From positions 1 to 64,000 of the forward strand of contig CAJQLA010000014.1 of NCBI GenBank assembly GCA_905479075.1: a DNA stretch of 64,000 nt, given 5' to 3'. Shown one piece after another: positions 45,407-58,058 of the stretch. The translations under genes were made by a program, and so were the position numbers. The notes below the pieces were generated by a model, which had not been told where the DNA came from, searched no databases, and saw nothing but the letters and a program-made list of their open reading frames with translations. Source of the DNA: an uncultured Gammaproteobacteria bacterium (GTDB taxonomy: Bacteria > Pseudomonadota > Gammaproteobacteria > Nitrosococcales > Methylophagaceae). The first letter of the stretch is position 1, and each line of letters begins with the position of its first letter.

Positions 45407-45847
45407 CTATTCACTTAAGCGTACAGCTAAAACATCGCATTGAGCATGATGCAATACAGCATTTGCTGTCGAGCCTAATAATAGTTTTATGCCGTGGCGA
45501 CCATGTGAGCCAACAACAATAAGATCGACATCATGTTCTTGTGCTAATCGCACAATATCATGACGTGGGTTGCCAAATTCTATCCATTGGTTTTCAGTAG
45601 GGATAGCCAGTGTCTTTGCCATTGAGGCCATTGTTTTTTTTGCACTTTTTAATAATTCTTCCCGCATATCAATGTCGACACTGATCATGGGTTCATAGGC
45701 AAAGTCAGTAATGGGGTAGTCTTCAACAATATGACAAAGACTGAGCTTGGCTTGATTAGAGGCCGCTACATCAATTGCTTTGTCGAACACTTGTTGATGG
45801 TGACTCGAAAAATCAGCTGCAATTAATATGTGTTGATAATCAGACAA
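45407..45847 (-). CDS. Universal stress protein, UspA family
   Basis: A single Usp domain of about 146 residues: YQHILIAADFSSHHQ at the N-terminus and the ATP-binding GSHGRHGIKLLLGSTANAV near the C-terminus. I choose a TTG start at 45847 (encoding MSDYQHIL...) because a GAGGTGA Shine-Dalgarno precedes it and the family begins there; the longer open frame to 45901 adds 18 unrelated residues. The G-2x-G-9x-G-S/T-type motif suggests ATP binding. Converges on the HTH gene. Confidence 0.9.
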   Translation of the reverse strand: MSDYQHILIAADFSSHHQQVFDKAIDVAASNQAKLSLCHIVEDYPITDFAYEPMISVDIDMREELLKSAKKTMASMAKTLAIPTENQWIEFGNPRHDIVRLAQEHDVDLIVVGSHGRHGIKLLLGSTANAVLHHAQCDVLAVRLSE

Positions 45848-45919
45848 AACAATCACCTCGCAATAAGGTAGGGGGGGGCTATTTGAATAATAGCCCCTCA
45901 TTTAATGTTATGTACAGTC

Positions 45920-46897
<978 letters not shown>

Positions 46898-46989
46898 TTA
46901 CCCACAGAACAATATTTGGTAAAGCATAATAGTTATAAGACTGTGGTAAGATATGGCGCTAATATATTGGTGTTATTGGAATTATTACA

Positions 46990-49287
46990 TTGGCTCAAGC
47001 TACACGAGTAAATAATAAAGCTAAGGCTCAGGCGATGCCGAGCGCGGTGAGTTTCCGCTTACGTGAAGCAGCGTTGATTTTAGCTTTAGCGCTAGCAGCT
47101 TATTTATTGTTATCACTTTCATCTTATCAACCTACCGATCCAGGCTGGTCTACAACGGGTAGTAATGATGTTATTGCCAATAAAGGCGGCATTGTTGGCG
47201 CTTGGTTAGCAGATTCATTGTTATACGGCTTTGGTCTTCCAGCTTACCTATCGCCCCTAATGTTGGGTTTTAGCGGTTGGTTACTATTTAGCTGGGGTAA
47301 AGTGGCTAACTCTGAAGGCGCACTTCATTTCTGGGTGCTAAAAGCAGCTGGACTGATAGTGGCTTTATCTGCTGCTAGTGGTTTATCAACACTAAGTTTA
47401 ATGTCTTATGCACAATTACTGCCTATGGGTGCTGGCGGTGTTTTGGGTGAAGTGGTTGGCAATGGTTTTGTTTCTATATTCGGCGCGTCCGGTACAACGT
47501 TATTGCTACTTGCTGTTCTGTTGACAGGGATTACCTTGTTTACAGGTCTTTCATGGTTAATGATCATAGATAAGTTGGGCGCTCTGGTCATCGTCATGAT
47601 GACTTATATTGCTCGTTGGGCCAGAGAAATTAAAGCTAAGCTAGTTTCGAAACAGGCCCAACAGAAAAGAACGGAGACCTTTAAAGAAAAAAGTGTTCAA
47701 TTAAAAGATAAAGCAAAAGTGCGTGTTGAACCTGTGCTTCAAATCGCTGAACCTAGCGAGCGTGAAGAAAAAGAGCGTCAAGTGCCGTTGTTTAATTCGC
47801 CTGAACAAGGTGAAATGCCCGCCCTAGCTTTATTAGATATGCCAAAAACCAGTTCCAAAGGTTTTAGCAAAGACGTGTTGCAAGCTTTATCTCGTCAGGT
47901 TGAATTAAAATTAAAAGATTTTGGCGTAGAGGTACAAGTTGTCGAAGTACAACCTGGTCCAGTTGTTACGCGGTTTGAATTACAGCCCGCACCTGGTATT
48001 AAGGTTAGCCGAATTACAGGCTTAGCTAAAGATTTGGCAAGAGCCATGTCGATCAGCAGTGTTCGTGTCGTTGAAGTTATCCCCGGCAAGCCTGTTGTTG
48101 GTCTAGAAATCCCTAACGAACACAGAGAAATTGTCCGCTTAAGAGAAATTCTTGGCTGCCAAGATTATGAAACCAATAAATCTGCTTTAGTGATGGCGCT
48201 TGGAAAGGATATTGCGGGTCGCCCTGTGGTTGCTGATTTGGAAAAAATGCCTCACTTGCTGGTGGCTGGTACGACAGGTTCGGGTAAGTCGGTTGCGGTA
48301 AATGCGATGATCTTGAGCCTGCTATACAAGGCGACACCAGAACAAGTTCGTATGATCATGGTTGATCCTAAAATGTTGGAATTATCTGTTTATGAAGATA
48401 TTCCACATTTATTAACGCCTGTTGTGACTGATATGAAAGAAGCGGCTAATGCACTTCGTTGGTGTGTTGCTGAGATGGAACGCCGTTATCCCTTGATGGC
48501 TGCTATGGGTGTGAGGAATATCACAGGTTTTAATAAGAAGGTAAAAGAAGCCATTGATCGAGGAGAACCTATCGTTGATCCAACGGTGGACGTTGTCGAT
48601 GGTGAACCGGCACCGACCCTTGAACCATTACCCTTTATTGTCGTTATTATTGATGAGTTAGCAGATATGATGATGGTGGTCGGGAAGCAAGTGGAAGAAT
48701 TAATTGCTCGTTTGGCTCAAAAAGCACGTGCCTCTGGTATTCATTTAATATTGGCTACTCAGCGACCTTCTGTAGATGTTATTACTGGCTTAATAAAAGC
48801 TAATATCCCAACACGAATGGCATTTCAGGTGTCATCTCGTATTGATTCTCGAACAATATTGGATCAAATGGGTGCTGAACAGTTGTTAGGGCAGGGCGAT
48901 ATGCTGTACTTACCGCCAGGTTCTGGTTTGCCTGAACGTGTGCATGGTGCTTTTGTTGATGATCATGAAGTACATGAAGTGGTTGCCTTCTTGAAAAAAG
49001 CAGGTCACCCTAATTATCTTGAAGAAATCACACAGGACTCATTGGAGACAGAGGGCGAATCTGGCTTGGGTGATGTCAGTGATGGCGAAACTGACCCTCT
49101 ATATGATCAAGCTGTTCAAGTTGTTACAGAATCGCGTAGGGCATCAGTCTCAGGTGTACAAAGGCGTTTGAAGGTGGGTTACAACCGCGCTGCACGTATT
49201 GTGGAAGCGATGGAAGCAGCGGGTGTCGTATCGGCAATGCAAGCCAATGGTAGCCGTGAAGTATTAGCACCACCACCAAGGGATTAA
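46990..49287 (+). CDS. ftsK: DNA translocase FtsK
   Basis: A septal DNA pump that aligns dif sites and activates XerCD. 765 residues: four N-terminal membrane helices (about 25-200), a short linker (about 210-280, much shorter than in E. coli), the alpha/beta motor domains with Walker [15 protein letters not shown] and Walker [14 protein letters not shown], and the C-terminal winged-helix gamma domain ([20 protein letters not shown]) that reads KOPS. The start is a TTG. Followed by lolA and rarA in the conserved order. Confidence 0.96.
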   Translation: MAQATRVNNKAKAQAMPSAVSFRLREAALILALALAAYLLLSLSSYQPTDPGWSTTGSNDVIANKGGIVGAWLADSLLYGFGLPAYLSPLMLGFSGWLLFSWGKVANSEGALHFWVLKAAGLIVALSAASGLSTLSLMSYAQLLPMGAGGVLGEVVGNGFVSIFGASGTTLLLLAVLLTGITLFTGLSWLMIIDKLGALVIVMMTYIARWAREIKAKLVSKQAQQKRTETFKEKSVQLKDKAKVRVEPVLQIAEPSEREEKERQVPLFNSPEQGEMPALALLDMPKTSSKGFSKDVLQALSRQVELKLKDFGVEVQVVEVQPGPVVTRFELQPAPGIKVSRITGLAKDLARAMSISSVRVVEVIPGKPVVGLEIPNEHREIVRLREILGCQDYETNKSALVMALGKDIAGRPVVADLEKMPHLLVAGTTGSGKSVAVNAMILSLLYKATPEQVRMIMVDPKMLELSVYEDIPHLLTPVVTDMKEAANALRWCVAEMERRYPLMAAMGVRNITGFNKKVKEAIDRGEPIVDPTVDVVDGEPAPTLEPLPFIVVIIDELADMMMVVGKQVEELIARLAQKARASGIHLILATQRPSVDVITGLIKANIPTRMAFQVSSRIDSRTILDQMGAEQLLGQGDMLYLPPGSGLPERVHGAFVDDHEVHEVVAFLKKAGHPNYLEEITQDSLETEGESGLGDVSDGETDPLYDQAVQVVTESRRASVSGVQRRLKVGYNRAARIVEAMEAAGVVSAMQANGSREVLAPPPRD

Positions 49288-49383
49288 TAATCCGGTTTCA
49301 ATTTTATTGGGGAAACCTTGAGTCAGTTGCTACAGTCAAAGATGCGAACCTCAGGGAAATTAAGCCAATTTGGACTATAAACT

Positions 49384-50025
49384 ATGAACTTAAAGCAACG
49401 CATTCAATGTGGATTGATGGCATTATTGTTATCGGTTGCACCCCTTATATCAGCAGAGAATACTGCGTCAGATAAGTTAACAATTTTTGTACAAACTGTG
49501 GTGACGTTCAAAGCAAAATTTGAACAGAATGTACTGGATGCTCAAGGTGAAACATTAGAGCAGGCGCAAGGCCAATTTGTACTTGAACGTCCGGGGAAAT
49601 TCCGTTGGGACTATTATCAACCATATCCTCAACATATTGTGGCTGATGGTGAGCATATTTGGTTTTATGATGTCGATCTGGAACAAGTTACTGTCAAATC
49701 ACAAAAAGAGGCTCTCACAAGCACACCAGCAACACTGCTTTCTGGTGAAATATTACCGACAGAGAAATATTTTGTCAGTGATATTGCTTCTGATGATGGG
49801 CTATCATGGGTTAGGCTTGTGCCAAAAGATATCGAATCAAATTTCCAAACAGTGAGTTTGGCTTTTGAGGGCAATGAATTAAGACAAATGCTGATGAAAG
49901 ATAGCTTTGATCAATTAACACAGCTGGTTTTTAGTGAAGGCCAAGAAAATGTCACCTTGGCAGCTAAAGAATTTGTGTTTATTCCACCAGAAGGTGTGGA
50001 TGTTGTAGGTGATGCTAATCAGTGA
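49384..50025 (+). CDS. lolA: Outer-membrane lipoprotein carrier LolA
   Basis: A periplasmic chaperone that carries lipoproteins from LolCDE to LolB. 213 residues with a signal peptide (about 1-24, ending ISA) and the LolA beta-barrel pattern, including AKFEQNVLDAQGETLEQAQGQ-type segments and RPGKFRWDYYQPYPQ. Between ftsK and rarA, its usual location, and overlapping rarA by 4 bases (GTGA). Confidence 0.95.
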   Translation: MNLKQRIQCGLMALLLSVAPLISAENTASDKLTIFVQTVVTFKAKFEQNVLDAQGETLEQAQGQFVLERPGKFRWDYYQPYPQHIVADGEHIWFYDVDLEQVTVKSQKEALTSTPATLLSGEILPTEKYFVSDIASDDGLSWVRLVPKDIESNFQTVSLAFEGNELRQMLMKDSFDQLTQLVFSEGQENVTLAAKEFVFIPPEGVDVVGDANQ

Positions 50026-51347
50026 GCTTGTTTGACAACATCGATGATATAGCACTGGGGCCTTTAGCCGATAGAATGCGCCCAGCGACATTGGATGACT
50101 ATATTGGTCAGCAACATTTGCTGGCTGAAGGGAAGCCACTTAGACAATCTATTGAGGCTGGTCAGCCGCACTCAATGATTTTTTGGGGGCCACCTGGAAC
50201 AGGTAAAACAACACTAGCAAAATTGATAGCCGGCTATTGTGATGCTGAGTTCATCACCATTTCAGCGGTGCTTGCGGGTGTTAAAGATGTACGTGCTGCA
50301 GTCGCCAAAGCACAGCAGCTTCAGCAAGAACAAGGTCGTCGAACCATGTTGTTTGTTGACGAAGTCCATCGCTTTAATAAGTCTCAACAAGATGCTTTTT
50401 TGCCTTATGTTGAAGATGGCACTTTCACTTTTATAGGTGCGACAACGGAAAATCCCTCTTTTGAACTTAATAATGCCTTACTCTCAAGAGCGCGTGTTTA
50501 TGTGCTTAAGTCCCTAGAAAGTATAGATTTAAAAGGCATTATTGATCGTGCAATGTCTGATGATGAGCGTGGTTTGTCACAAAGACAAATTACGATAAGT
50601 GAAGATCTTCGAGAGCAATTAGCTCAGGCCTCTGATGGTGATGGTCGTCGTGTTCTCAATTTGTTAGAAATTGCTATTGATCTGGCCGAGAGTAAACAGC
50701 AAGATTCCGTATCAGAAGACGATTTAGCGGAAGTCTTGTCAGGTAGTTTGCGACGTTTTGATAAAGGTGGTGAAGCCTTTTATGATCAAATTTCGGCTTT
50801 GCATAAGTCGGTACGAGGCTCTTCGCCCGATGCCTCATTGTATTGGCTGTGTCGTATGCTTGATGGTGGCTGCGATCCCATTTATTTAATGCGGCGTATT
50901 GTTCGAATGGCTTCGGAAGATATAGGCAATGCAGATCCACGAGGACTACGAATTGCACTTGATGCCTGGGAAAGTTATGAGAAATTAGGTAAGGCCGAAG
51001 GGGAACTAGCTATTGCCCAAGCTGTGCTTTATTTAGCTTGTGCCCCTAAAAGTAACGCTGTTTACAGTGCCTTCAATGCGGCGATGGCCGATGTGCGTTC
51101 ACAAGGTTCTAGCGAAGTACCGCTTCACTTACGTAATGCACCCACTAAGCTGATGAAGGATTTGGGTTACGCCAAAGAATATCGTTATGCCCATAATGAA
51201 CCTGACGCCTATGCGGCTGGGGAAAGTTATTTTCCAGAATCAATGTCTGAGCGGCAGTATTATCAACCTGTTAACCGAGGCTTAGAAATCAAAATAGCCG
51301 AAAAATTAGTTAGATTGGGCGAGTTAGATAAAAAAGCAAAAAAATAA
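50022..51347 (+). CDS. rarA: Replication-associated recombination protein A
   Basis: An AAA+ ATPase (MgsA) acting at stalled replication forks. 441 residues: FWGPPGTGKTTLAKLIAGY (Walker A), LFVDEVHRFNKSQQD (Walker B), sensor 1 in FIGATTENPSF, and the C-terminal tetramerisation domain with GGCDPIYLMRRIVRMASEDIG. The start is a GTG overlapping the lolA stop. Confidence 0.96.
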   Translation: MSLFDNIDDIALGPLADRMRPATLDDYIGQQHLLAEGKPLRQSIEAGQPHSMIFWGPPGTGKTTLAKLIAGYCDAEFITISAVLAGVKDVRAAVAKAQQLQQEQGRRTMLFVDEVHRFNKSQQDAFLPYVEDGTFTFIGATTENPSFELNNALLSRARVYVLKSLESIDLKGIIDRAMSDDERGLSQRQITISEDLREQLAQASDGDGRRVLNLLEIAIDLAESKQQDSVSEDDLAEVLSGSLRRFDKGGEAFYDQISALHKSVRGSSPDASLYWLCRMLDGGCDPIYLMRRIVRMASEDIGNADPRGLRIALDAWESYEKLGKAEGELAIAQAVLYLACAPKSNAVYSAFNAAMADVRSQGSSEVPLHLRNAPTKLMKDLGYAKEYRYAHNEPDAYAAGESYFPESMSERQYYQPVNRGLEIKIAEKLVRLGELDKKAKK

Positions 51348-51367
51348 AAGTTACACAGCCTTGAGAG

Positions 51368-52123
51368 TTAAAAATAAATATCGTAACGGGTGTTTTTGCT
51401 CTCTATAAACGAACTTGGTTTTTGCTTTGTTAAAGGCTGTGCTGTTTTAGGTCTTTTAACGACCACCCTTTTTAACGCGACATCTAGAGCGATGGTGAGT
51501 AAAGAATCGTTGTCTGTGTCAGGCCCTATGATTTGATGCAGCAATTGCATCTCCTTTTTTACTAAAGCGGATTTAGCTCTGCTGGGATACATCGGGTCAA
51601 TATAAATCACATCGGGTTTTTGCTGAGAGTCCAAGGCTTGTAGGTAGTCTTTTGCATCCGTATTGTGTAGTCTCATCCTTTCAGTAATTTCTGCAGTCTC
51701 TGGATTGGATTTAGCACGTTCAAGAGCATCTTGTAATAGGGTGGCAATGATGGGATTGCGTTCAATCAGTGTGATTTTGCAACCTAATGTGGCAAGAACA
51801 AAGGCATCACGGCCATAGCCCGCAGTACAGTCGATAATGGAAGGTGTTTTGCCATGCTTTAGAGAAACGGCTTTTGCGAGTGCTTGTCCTCGGCCGCCAC
51901 CAAACTTTCTGCGGTGGGCATTTTTGCCTTCGGTAAAGTCAATCCAGATGGGACTACCCAAGTCTGCAACTCGAAGTTCTATATGATCGTCAGTCACCAT
52001 TAGCTGCATGCTTGTCTGTGACTCAACGTCAAAAGGCAAACCTAAAATTTTCGACAGGTTTTGGGCCTTATCTCTCAAAGATTCTGAAGCTGCACAAATG
52101 CTACAATTTTGGCTAGTGATCAT
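51368..52123 (-). CDS. rsmJ: 16S rRNA m2G1516 methyltransferase
   Basis: SAM-dependent methylation of G1516 in 16S rRNA. 251 residues: the central SIIDCTAGYGRDAFVLATLG SAM motif, IERNPIIATLLQDAL, and the catalytic VIYIDPMYPSR region. The flanking GGGRGQALAKAV and the C-terminal KRPKTAQPL are typical of RsmJ (YhiQ). Converges on rarA with a 20-base gap. Confidence 0.94.
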   Translation of the reverse strand: MITSQNCSICAASESLRDKAQNLSKILGLPFDVESQTSMQLMVTDDHIELRVADLGSPIWIDFTEGKNAHRRKFGGGRGQALAKAVSLKHGKTPSIIDCTAGYGRDAFVLATLGCKITLIERNPIIATLLQDALERAKSNPETAEITERMRLHNTDAKDYLQALDSQQKPDVIYIDPMYPSRAKSALVKKEMQLLHQIIGPDTDNDSLLTIALDVALKRVVVKRPKTAQPLTKQKPSSFIESKNTRYDIYF

Positions 52124-52445
52124 GGTTATGTCTTTTTAATGCGAACAATTTAGTGAATGTGGGCAATATCTCTGTAGCTGAATGTTATTGTGACTGGTTT
52201 TTAATCTAGCAAAATAGTCTATTTTTTGTAAACAATATTTGACTTAGTTAGACATATTATTGAGAATTAACGGCTTTTCTAATTTTAGAATGTCTGATGA
52301 AGACCGTAGTGCTGTGAGTGAAAACTAGGGACTGACATTTCTATGGCAGTGGCAGGGCTATTTTCGAGGGGGTTGATTTTGATATCGATCGCCTGAAAGT
52401 GATGCCTATCAAGGATTAGAGAGATATAAGTCTTGTAATGCTACA

Positions 52446-52724
52446 TTGTCTCATCAGTGGCTAATCGATGCTAAATTGAGAGTTGGTTGGGTAGAAGGCC
52501 AAGATGGGCATAAATTATTTCATGCGCAATGGTACGTGTTATTAGTATTATGTTTGTATTCTAAAGTTAACATTGTGAGTAGTGATGCCCAAGACAATAG
52601 CTATATAGCTAGTTTTCTAGCAGACCGAAATATTGGTCTTAAAACAGAGGCTGAAGACGAATTTTTACAAGATGGCAATGTCGTAGAGTTAACAATGGTT
52701 GCTCTAATTATAAGCCAGTTTTAA
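52446..52724 (+). pseudogene. mlaD: Decayed mlaD remnant
   Basis: A 92-codon open frame whose second half resembles the C-terminal part of the MlaD MCE domain. VNIVSSDAQDNSYIASFLADRNIGL lines up with the family's IPSDTSA..LTAGLLGEQYIGL, and EAEDEFLQDGNVVELTMVAL with EEFLKDGDEIELTQSA. The N-terminal membrane anchor and most of the MCE domain are missing. It lies exactly where mlaD should be, before mlaC. The wider gap 52124-52750 holds no other gene I recognise; a short open stretch near 52355-52418 may be further debris. The similarity is judged by eye from memory of the family. Confidence 0.55.
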
Positions 52725-52750
52725 TTAAGAAAAACAGAAGGAAATAAATA

Positions 52751-53392
52751 ATGGCGTTTAAAACACTTATGAATAAAATAATGATGCTATTCGCTTTGTT
52801 TTTACCAGTGATGTTTTTGCCCCCAGCGATTGCTGTAGAGGTGGATGCTTCGGATCCTCAAGCTATTGTAAAAGATGCTTCTGACAGAATGTTACAAGCA
52901 CTTAAGGACAATGAAACAGCGTTAGAAGAAGATCCGACAGAAATTTATGCTTTAGTGCAAGAAATTTTAATGCCTAATTTTGATTTTGAAAAAATGTCTA
53001 TGCTGGCTTTAGGAAAAAACTGGCGTAGAGCGAATACAGAACAGAAAGCGCAATTTGTAGAAGAGTTTCGTCTATTACTTGTTCGGACCTATTCAACGGC
53101 CATGCTTGAGTATACAGACGAAGAAATCCGCTTTTTACCCTCAGATAACGATCTAAGTACTAGGAGAGCAAAAGTAGCAATGGAAGTCCTCCAGGCAGCT
53201 GGCCCATCGATTCCGATGGCTTTGTCTATGTATCAAAATAAGGGTGGCGAATGGAAAGTTTATGACGTGAAAATCGATGGCATTAGCTTGGTGACCAACT
53301 ACCGTTCAAGTTTTGCCACCGAAATTCGTAATGATGGAATGGATAAACTAATTGAAAACCTAGCTTCACGTAATGAAAAAGTGAAGGCATGA
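52751..53392 (+). CDS. mlaC: Phospholipid-binding protein MlaC
   Basis: A periplasmic carrier of phospholipids between the MlaA complex of the outer membrane and MlaFEDB of the inner membrane. 213 residues: signal peptide (about 1-28, ending AIA), then the MlaC/Ttg2D fold with FDFEKMSMLALGKNWRRA, FVEEFRLLLVRTYSTAML and YDVKIDGISLVTNYRSSF. The frame looks intact. The genes expected upstream (mlaF, mlaE, mlaD) are gone or decayed and mlaB is a fragment, so it may be a survivor or served by an mla system elsewhere. Shine-Dalgarno AGAAGGA is present. Confidence 0.92.
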   Translation: MAFKTLMNKIMMLFALFLPVMFLPPAIAVEVDASDPQAIVKDASDRMLQALKDNETALEEDPTEIYALVQEILMPNFDFEKMSMLALGKNWRRANTEQKAQFVEEFRLLLVRTYSTAMLEYTDEEIRFLPSDNDLSTRRAKVAMEVLQAAGPSIPMALSMYQNKGGEWKVYDVKIDGISLVTNYRSSFATEIRNDGMDKLIENLASRNEKVKA

Positions 53393-53519
53393 ATCAAACG
53401 TTAACTGTTTAAGTGTCAGCAGTATTAGAGTTTGCAGCAGTTGGCGGTATAAAGGACAAATGATGACAATCACTTCAGCGAGCGGTTTAGACGAACTGCT
53501 TCCTGTACAGCAGAAATAG
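53389..53519 (+). pseudogene. mlaB: mlaB (STAS domain) remnant
   Basis: An ATG overlaps the mlaC stop as a normal mlaB start would. The frame reads MNQTLTV, then a stop, then VSAVLEFAAVGGIKDK and another stop, like the first strand of a STAS domain. A second frame ends SGLDELLPVQQK before ibaG, like a MlaB C-terminus. The total span of 131 bp is less than half of a normal mlaB (about 300 bp). Position between mlaC and ibaG is right. I read it as a gene with nonsense, deletion and frameshift damage. Confidence 0.5.
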
Positions 53520-53529
53520 GGCTATATTG

Positions 53530-53751
53530 ATGGAAGCAGTAGAAATAAAGCAGTTAATAGAAGCAGGCATACCTGATGCTCAAGTTCAGGTGCTAGGTGA
53601 CGATGGTCAGCATTTTGAAGCGCATGTAATCAGTGCTTCATTTGCAGGAAAGTCATTATTAGCACAGCATAAATTGGTGTATGCCACCTTAGGGACAAGT
53701 TTCGAAGGCGTTTTGCATGCCTTATCTTTAAAGACATCTGTACCTAGTTAA
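53530..53751 (+). CDS. ibaG: BolA-family protein IbaG
   Basis: A 73-residue BolA-like protein with the class II KH-like fold: IKQLIEAGIPDAQVQVLGDDGQHFEAHVIS carries the conserved His-rich turn and SFAGKSLLAQHKLVYATLG the helix with the family's RxxxHR-like element reduced to QHKLVY. IbaG pairs with monothiol glutaredoxin and is linked to acid resistance and Fe-S handling. In its usual place between mlaB and murA. ATG at 53530; a TTG one codon earlier is possible. Confidence 0.92.
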   Translation: MEAVEIKQLIEAGIPDAQVQVLGDDGQHFEAHVISASFAGKSLLAQHKLVYATLGTSFEGVLHALSLKTSVPS

Positions 53752-53764
53752 CGCTAGCAGATAA

Positions 53765-55054
<1,290 letters not shown>

Positions 55055-55055
55055 A

Positions 55056-55700
55056 ATGCCAAATACATTAACACTCGCCTTATCTAAAGGCCGGATCTTT
55101 AAAGAGACTTTACCTCTATTGAAAGCGGCAGGTATAGAGCCAATTGATGATCCTGATACTAGTAGAAAGTTAATATTAGAGACTAATCAAGCGGATGTAC
55201 GATTGATTATTGTTCGTGCGTCGGATGTCCCTACCTACGTTGAATATGGTGGTGCTGATATTGGTGTTGCGGGTAAAGATGTATTGTTAGAGCACCCCAA
55301 TGCCGAATTATATGAGCCTGTTGATTTAGAGATAGCACAATGTAAATTGATGACAGCTGGCAAAGTCGGTGAGGCAGTTAAATCAGGCCGTTTAAAAGTA
55401 GCGACTAAATTTATCCAAAGCACCCGTCGATTTTATGCCGAACAGGGACAACAAGTTGATATCATTAAATTATACGGTTCTATGGAGCTTGCGCCTCTAG
55501 TGGGTTTAGCCGATCGTATTGTTGACGTCGTTGATACAGGGAACACGCTGCGTGCTAATGGTCTTGAGCCACTAGAACATATTGCAGATATTAGCTCACG
55601 TTTAGTTGTTAACAAAGCATCTATGAAAATGAAACATGCTCGGATTCAGCAATTTATAGAACGAATCAGGGCTGCAGTAGCAGAAAAGAATAATGATTGA
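55056..55700 (+). CDS. hisG: ATP phosphoribosyltransferase, short form
   Basis: The first step of histidine synthesis. At 214 residues this is the short HisG-S form, lacking the C-terminal regulatory domain of the ~300-residue E. coli type. [26 protein letters not shown]-like [11 protein letters not shown] and the PRPP loop [15 protein letters not shown] are visible. Short HisG works only with HisZ, a histidyl-tRNA-synthetase paralogue, which must lie outside the window. Overlaps hisD by 8 bases. Confidence 0.96.
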   Translation: MPNTLTLALSKGRIFKETLPLLKAAGIEPIDDPDTSRKLILETNQADVRLIIVRASDVPTYVEYGGADIGVAGKDVLLEHPNAELYEPVDLEIAQCKLMTAGKVGEAVKSGRLKVATKFIQSTRRFYAEQGQQVDIIKLYGSMELAPLVGLADRIVDVVDTGNTLRANGLEPLEHIADISSRLVVNKASMKMKHARIQQFIERIRAAVAEKNND

Positions 55701-56994
55701 GATTAAACAATTAAGCTCCACTATGACTGATTTTGAGTCTCAGCTGGAATCAATCCTAGCATGGGATGCGGTATCAGATACGGCAGTGACAGATACAGTC
55801 AAAGAAATCTTGCAGGATGTGAAGACAGAGGGCGATAATGCTGTATTAGATTATAGTCGTCGCTTTGATCGTATTGACGCAGAAACAATGGCTGACTTAG
55901 AGATCCCATTGAACCGTGCGGAACAAGCTTTGCAAACGATTCCAAAAGCACAAAGAGAGGCATTACAAGCGGCTGCGAAAAGAGTTCGTAGCTATCACGA
56001 GCATCAAAAGCAAGACTCATGGACCTATACAGAAGCTGATGGCACTGTATTAGGCCAACAGGTAACGGCTTTAGATCGTGCTGGCTTATATGTTCCAGGT
56101 GGGAAAGCAGCATACCCTTCATCTGTATTAATGAATGCAATACCGGCTAAAGTCGCTGGAGTTGAAGAACTCATCATGGTGGTACCAACACCAGATAATG
56201 AAGTGAATGACCTTGTGTTGGCTGCCGCTGCTATTGCGGGTGTTGACCGGATTTTTGCTATTGGTGGTGCGCAAGCGGTTGCTGCTTTAGCTTATGGTAC
56301 AGAAACGATTCCTCAAGTTGATAAGATTGTTGGGCCAGGCAATATTTATGTTGCAACAGCTAAGGGCATGGTCTTTGGTACCGTTGGCATTGATATGATT
56401 GCCGGACCTTCTGAGATTTTAGTGATTTGTGATGGTAAGACGGATCCTGAGTGGATAGCAATGGATTTATTTTCACAAGCTGAACATGATGAAGATGCCC
56501 AATCGATACTCATTTCTCATGATGCTGAGTTTTTAGAGCAAGTCTATGCAGCTATTAATCGTTTACTGCCAACAATGGAACGTAAGGACATCATTACGAC
56601 ATCATTATCAAGTCGTGCTGCTCTGATTAAGGTGAATGATTTGGATGAAGCCGTTGAGGTTGCTAATTATATAGCGCCAGAACATTTAGAATTATCCGTT
56701 GAAGAGCCGATGGCAATGGCAAAGAAAATTCGCCATGCGGGTGCTATCTTTATGGGACGTTATACCGCTGAAGCGTTAGGTGATTACTGCGCTGGACCTA
56801 ATCACGTTTTACCTACCTCGCGAACGGCACGTTTTAGCTCACCTCTTGGTGTCTATGATTTCCAAAAACGTTCGAGTTTGATCCAAGTTTCTGAACAAGG
56901 TGCTCAAACTTTAGGCCAGATTTCGTCAGTTTTAGCGCGGGGCGAAGGCTTAACTGGACATGCTCGTTCAGCAGAGTTTAGATTGAAGGATTGA
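55693..56994 (+). CDS. hisD: Histidinol dehydrogenase
   Basis: The last two oxidation steps of histidine synthesis (histidinol to histidine, NAD+). 433 residues with [27 protein letters not shown] motifs ([15 protein letters not shown]), [13 protein letters not shown], the zinc ligands in [11 protein letters not shown], and [14 protein letters not shown]. Between hisG and hisC in one transcript. Confidence 0.97.
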   Translation: MIEIKQLSSTMTDFESQLESILAWDAVSDTAVTDTVKEILQDVKTEGDNAVLDYSRRFDRIDAETMADLEIPLNRAEQALQTIPKAQREALQAAAKRVRSYHEHQKQDSWTYTEADGTVLGQQVTALDRAGLYVPGGKAAYPSSVLMNAIPAKVAGVEELIMVVPTPDNEVNDLVLAAAAIAGVDRIFAIGGAQAVAALAYGTETIPQVDKIVGPGNIYVATAKGMVFGTVGIDMIAGPSEILVICDGKTDPEWIAMDLFSQAEHDEDAQSILISHDAEFLEQVYAAINRLLPTMERKDIITTSLSSRAALIKVNDLDEAVEVANYIAPEHLELSVEEPMAMAKKIRHAGAIFMGRYTAEALGDYCAGPNHVLPTSRTARFSSPLGVYDFQKRSSLIQVSEQGAQTLGQISSVLARGEGLTGHARSAEFRLKD

Positions 56995-56998
56995 TGGA

Positions 56999-58057
56999 GT
57001 GAGTCGCTTTTGGAGCCCTATTGTTCATGACTTAGAGCCTTATGTGCCTGGGGAACAGCCAAACCTTGCAAATTTAGTTAAACTCAACACCAATGAAAAC
57101 CCTTATGGACCATCACCAAAAGCCCTAGAGGCAATTGAGAGCGCAGTCAATGATGATCTACGTCTATACCCAGATCCGGATGCCAGTAAGCTTAAAAAGG
57201 CGATAGCAGACTACCACCAGCTTACTGTTGATCAAGTGTTTGTCGGTAATGGTTCTGATGAAGTGTTAGCGCATGTATTTCATGCATTGTTTCAACATTC
57301 ATCTCCGATCCTTTTTCCTGATATTAGCTACAGCTTCTACCCGGTTTATTGTCAGTTATACCGTATTGATTATCTAACAGTGCCATTAAATACTGATTTT
57401 GAGGTTATTACAGCAGACTTTGATCAAGAAAATGGCGGTATTATTTTTCCTAACCCAAATGCACCAACAGGTCGATTAGTATCTTTATCGGATATTGAAC
57501 AGTTATTACAGTCGAATACAGATTCTGTTGTTGTGATAGACGAGGCTTACATTGATTTTGGCGGTCAAAGTGCTATTAGTTTAGTTGAACATTATCCAAA
57601 CTTATTAGTCACCCAGACCTTATCAAAGTCACGCTCTTTGGCAAATTTACGTATCGGTTTTGCAGTTGGACATCGAGATCTTATCGCTGGATTAATCCGA
57701 GTGAAAGACAGTTTTAATTCCTATCCCATGGACAGTCTAGCGGTTGAAGCTGCTGTGGCATCGTTTGAAGATGAAGGTTATTTTAAACAGACTTGTAAAC
57801 AAGTCATAAACAGCCGAGAAAAACTAATTACTGAAATGGCCATGCTGGGTTTCGCAACATTACCATCGGCTGCCAATTTTATTTTTGTTAAGCATAATAA
57901 ATTAGATGCCACGGAGCTGGCTTTAAGGTTACGTGAACAAGGTGTGATCGTAAGGCATTTTAAGCAAGAACGGATTAAACAGTATTTAAGAATAACGGTC
58001 GGTACAGAAAGTCAAAATCAGCAATTATTAGCAGTATTAAAAACGCTGGTGAGTTAA
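56999..58057 (+). CDS. hisC: Histidinol-phosphate aminotransferase
   Basis: A PLP class II aminotransferase making histidinol phosphate from imidazole acetol phosphate. 352 residues: [42 protein letters not shown], and the PLP Lys in [15 protein letters not shown]. The start is a GTG with AAGGA 8 bases upstream, placed 4 bases after the hisD stop. No hisB is adjacent, so the remaining his genes are elsewhere. Confidence 0.96.
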   Translation: MSRFWSPIVHDLEPYVPGEQPNLANLVKLNTNENPYGPSPKALEAIESAVNDDLRLYPDPDASKLKKAIADYHQLTVDQVFVGNGSDEVLAHVFHALFQHSSPILFPDISYSFYPVYCQLYRIDYLTVPLNTDFEVITADFDQENGGIIFPNPNAPTGRLVSLSDIEQLLQSNTDSVVVIDEAYIDFGGQSAISLVEHYPNLLVTQTLSKSRSLANLRIGFAVGHRDLIAGLIRVKDSFNSYPMDSLAVEAAVASFEDEGYFKQTCKQVINSREKLITEMAMLGFATLPSAANFIFVKHNKLDATELALRLREQGVIVRHFKQERIKQYLRITVGTESQNQQLLAVLKTLVS

Positions 58058-58058
58058 T

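Noticed and set aside
52355..52418. Short stretch (FEGVDFDIDRLKVMPIKD) that looks coding upstream of the mlaD remnant
   Set aside because: Too short and bounded by stops; it could be more mlaD debris but I cannot align it convincingly.
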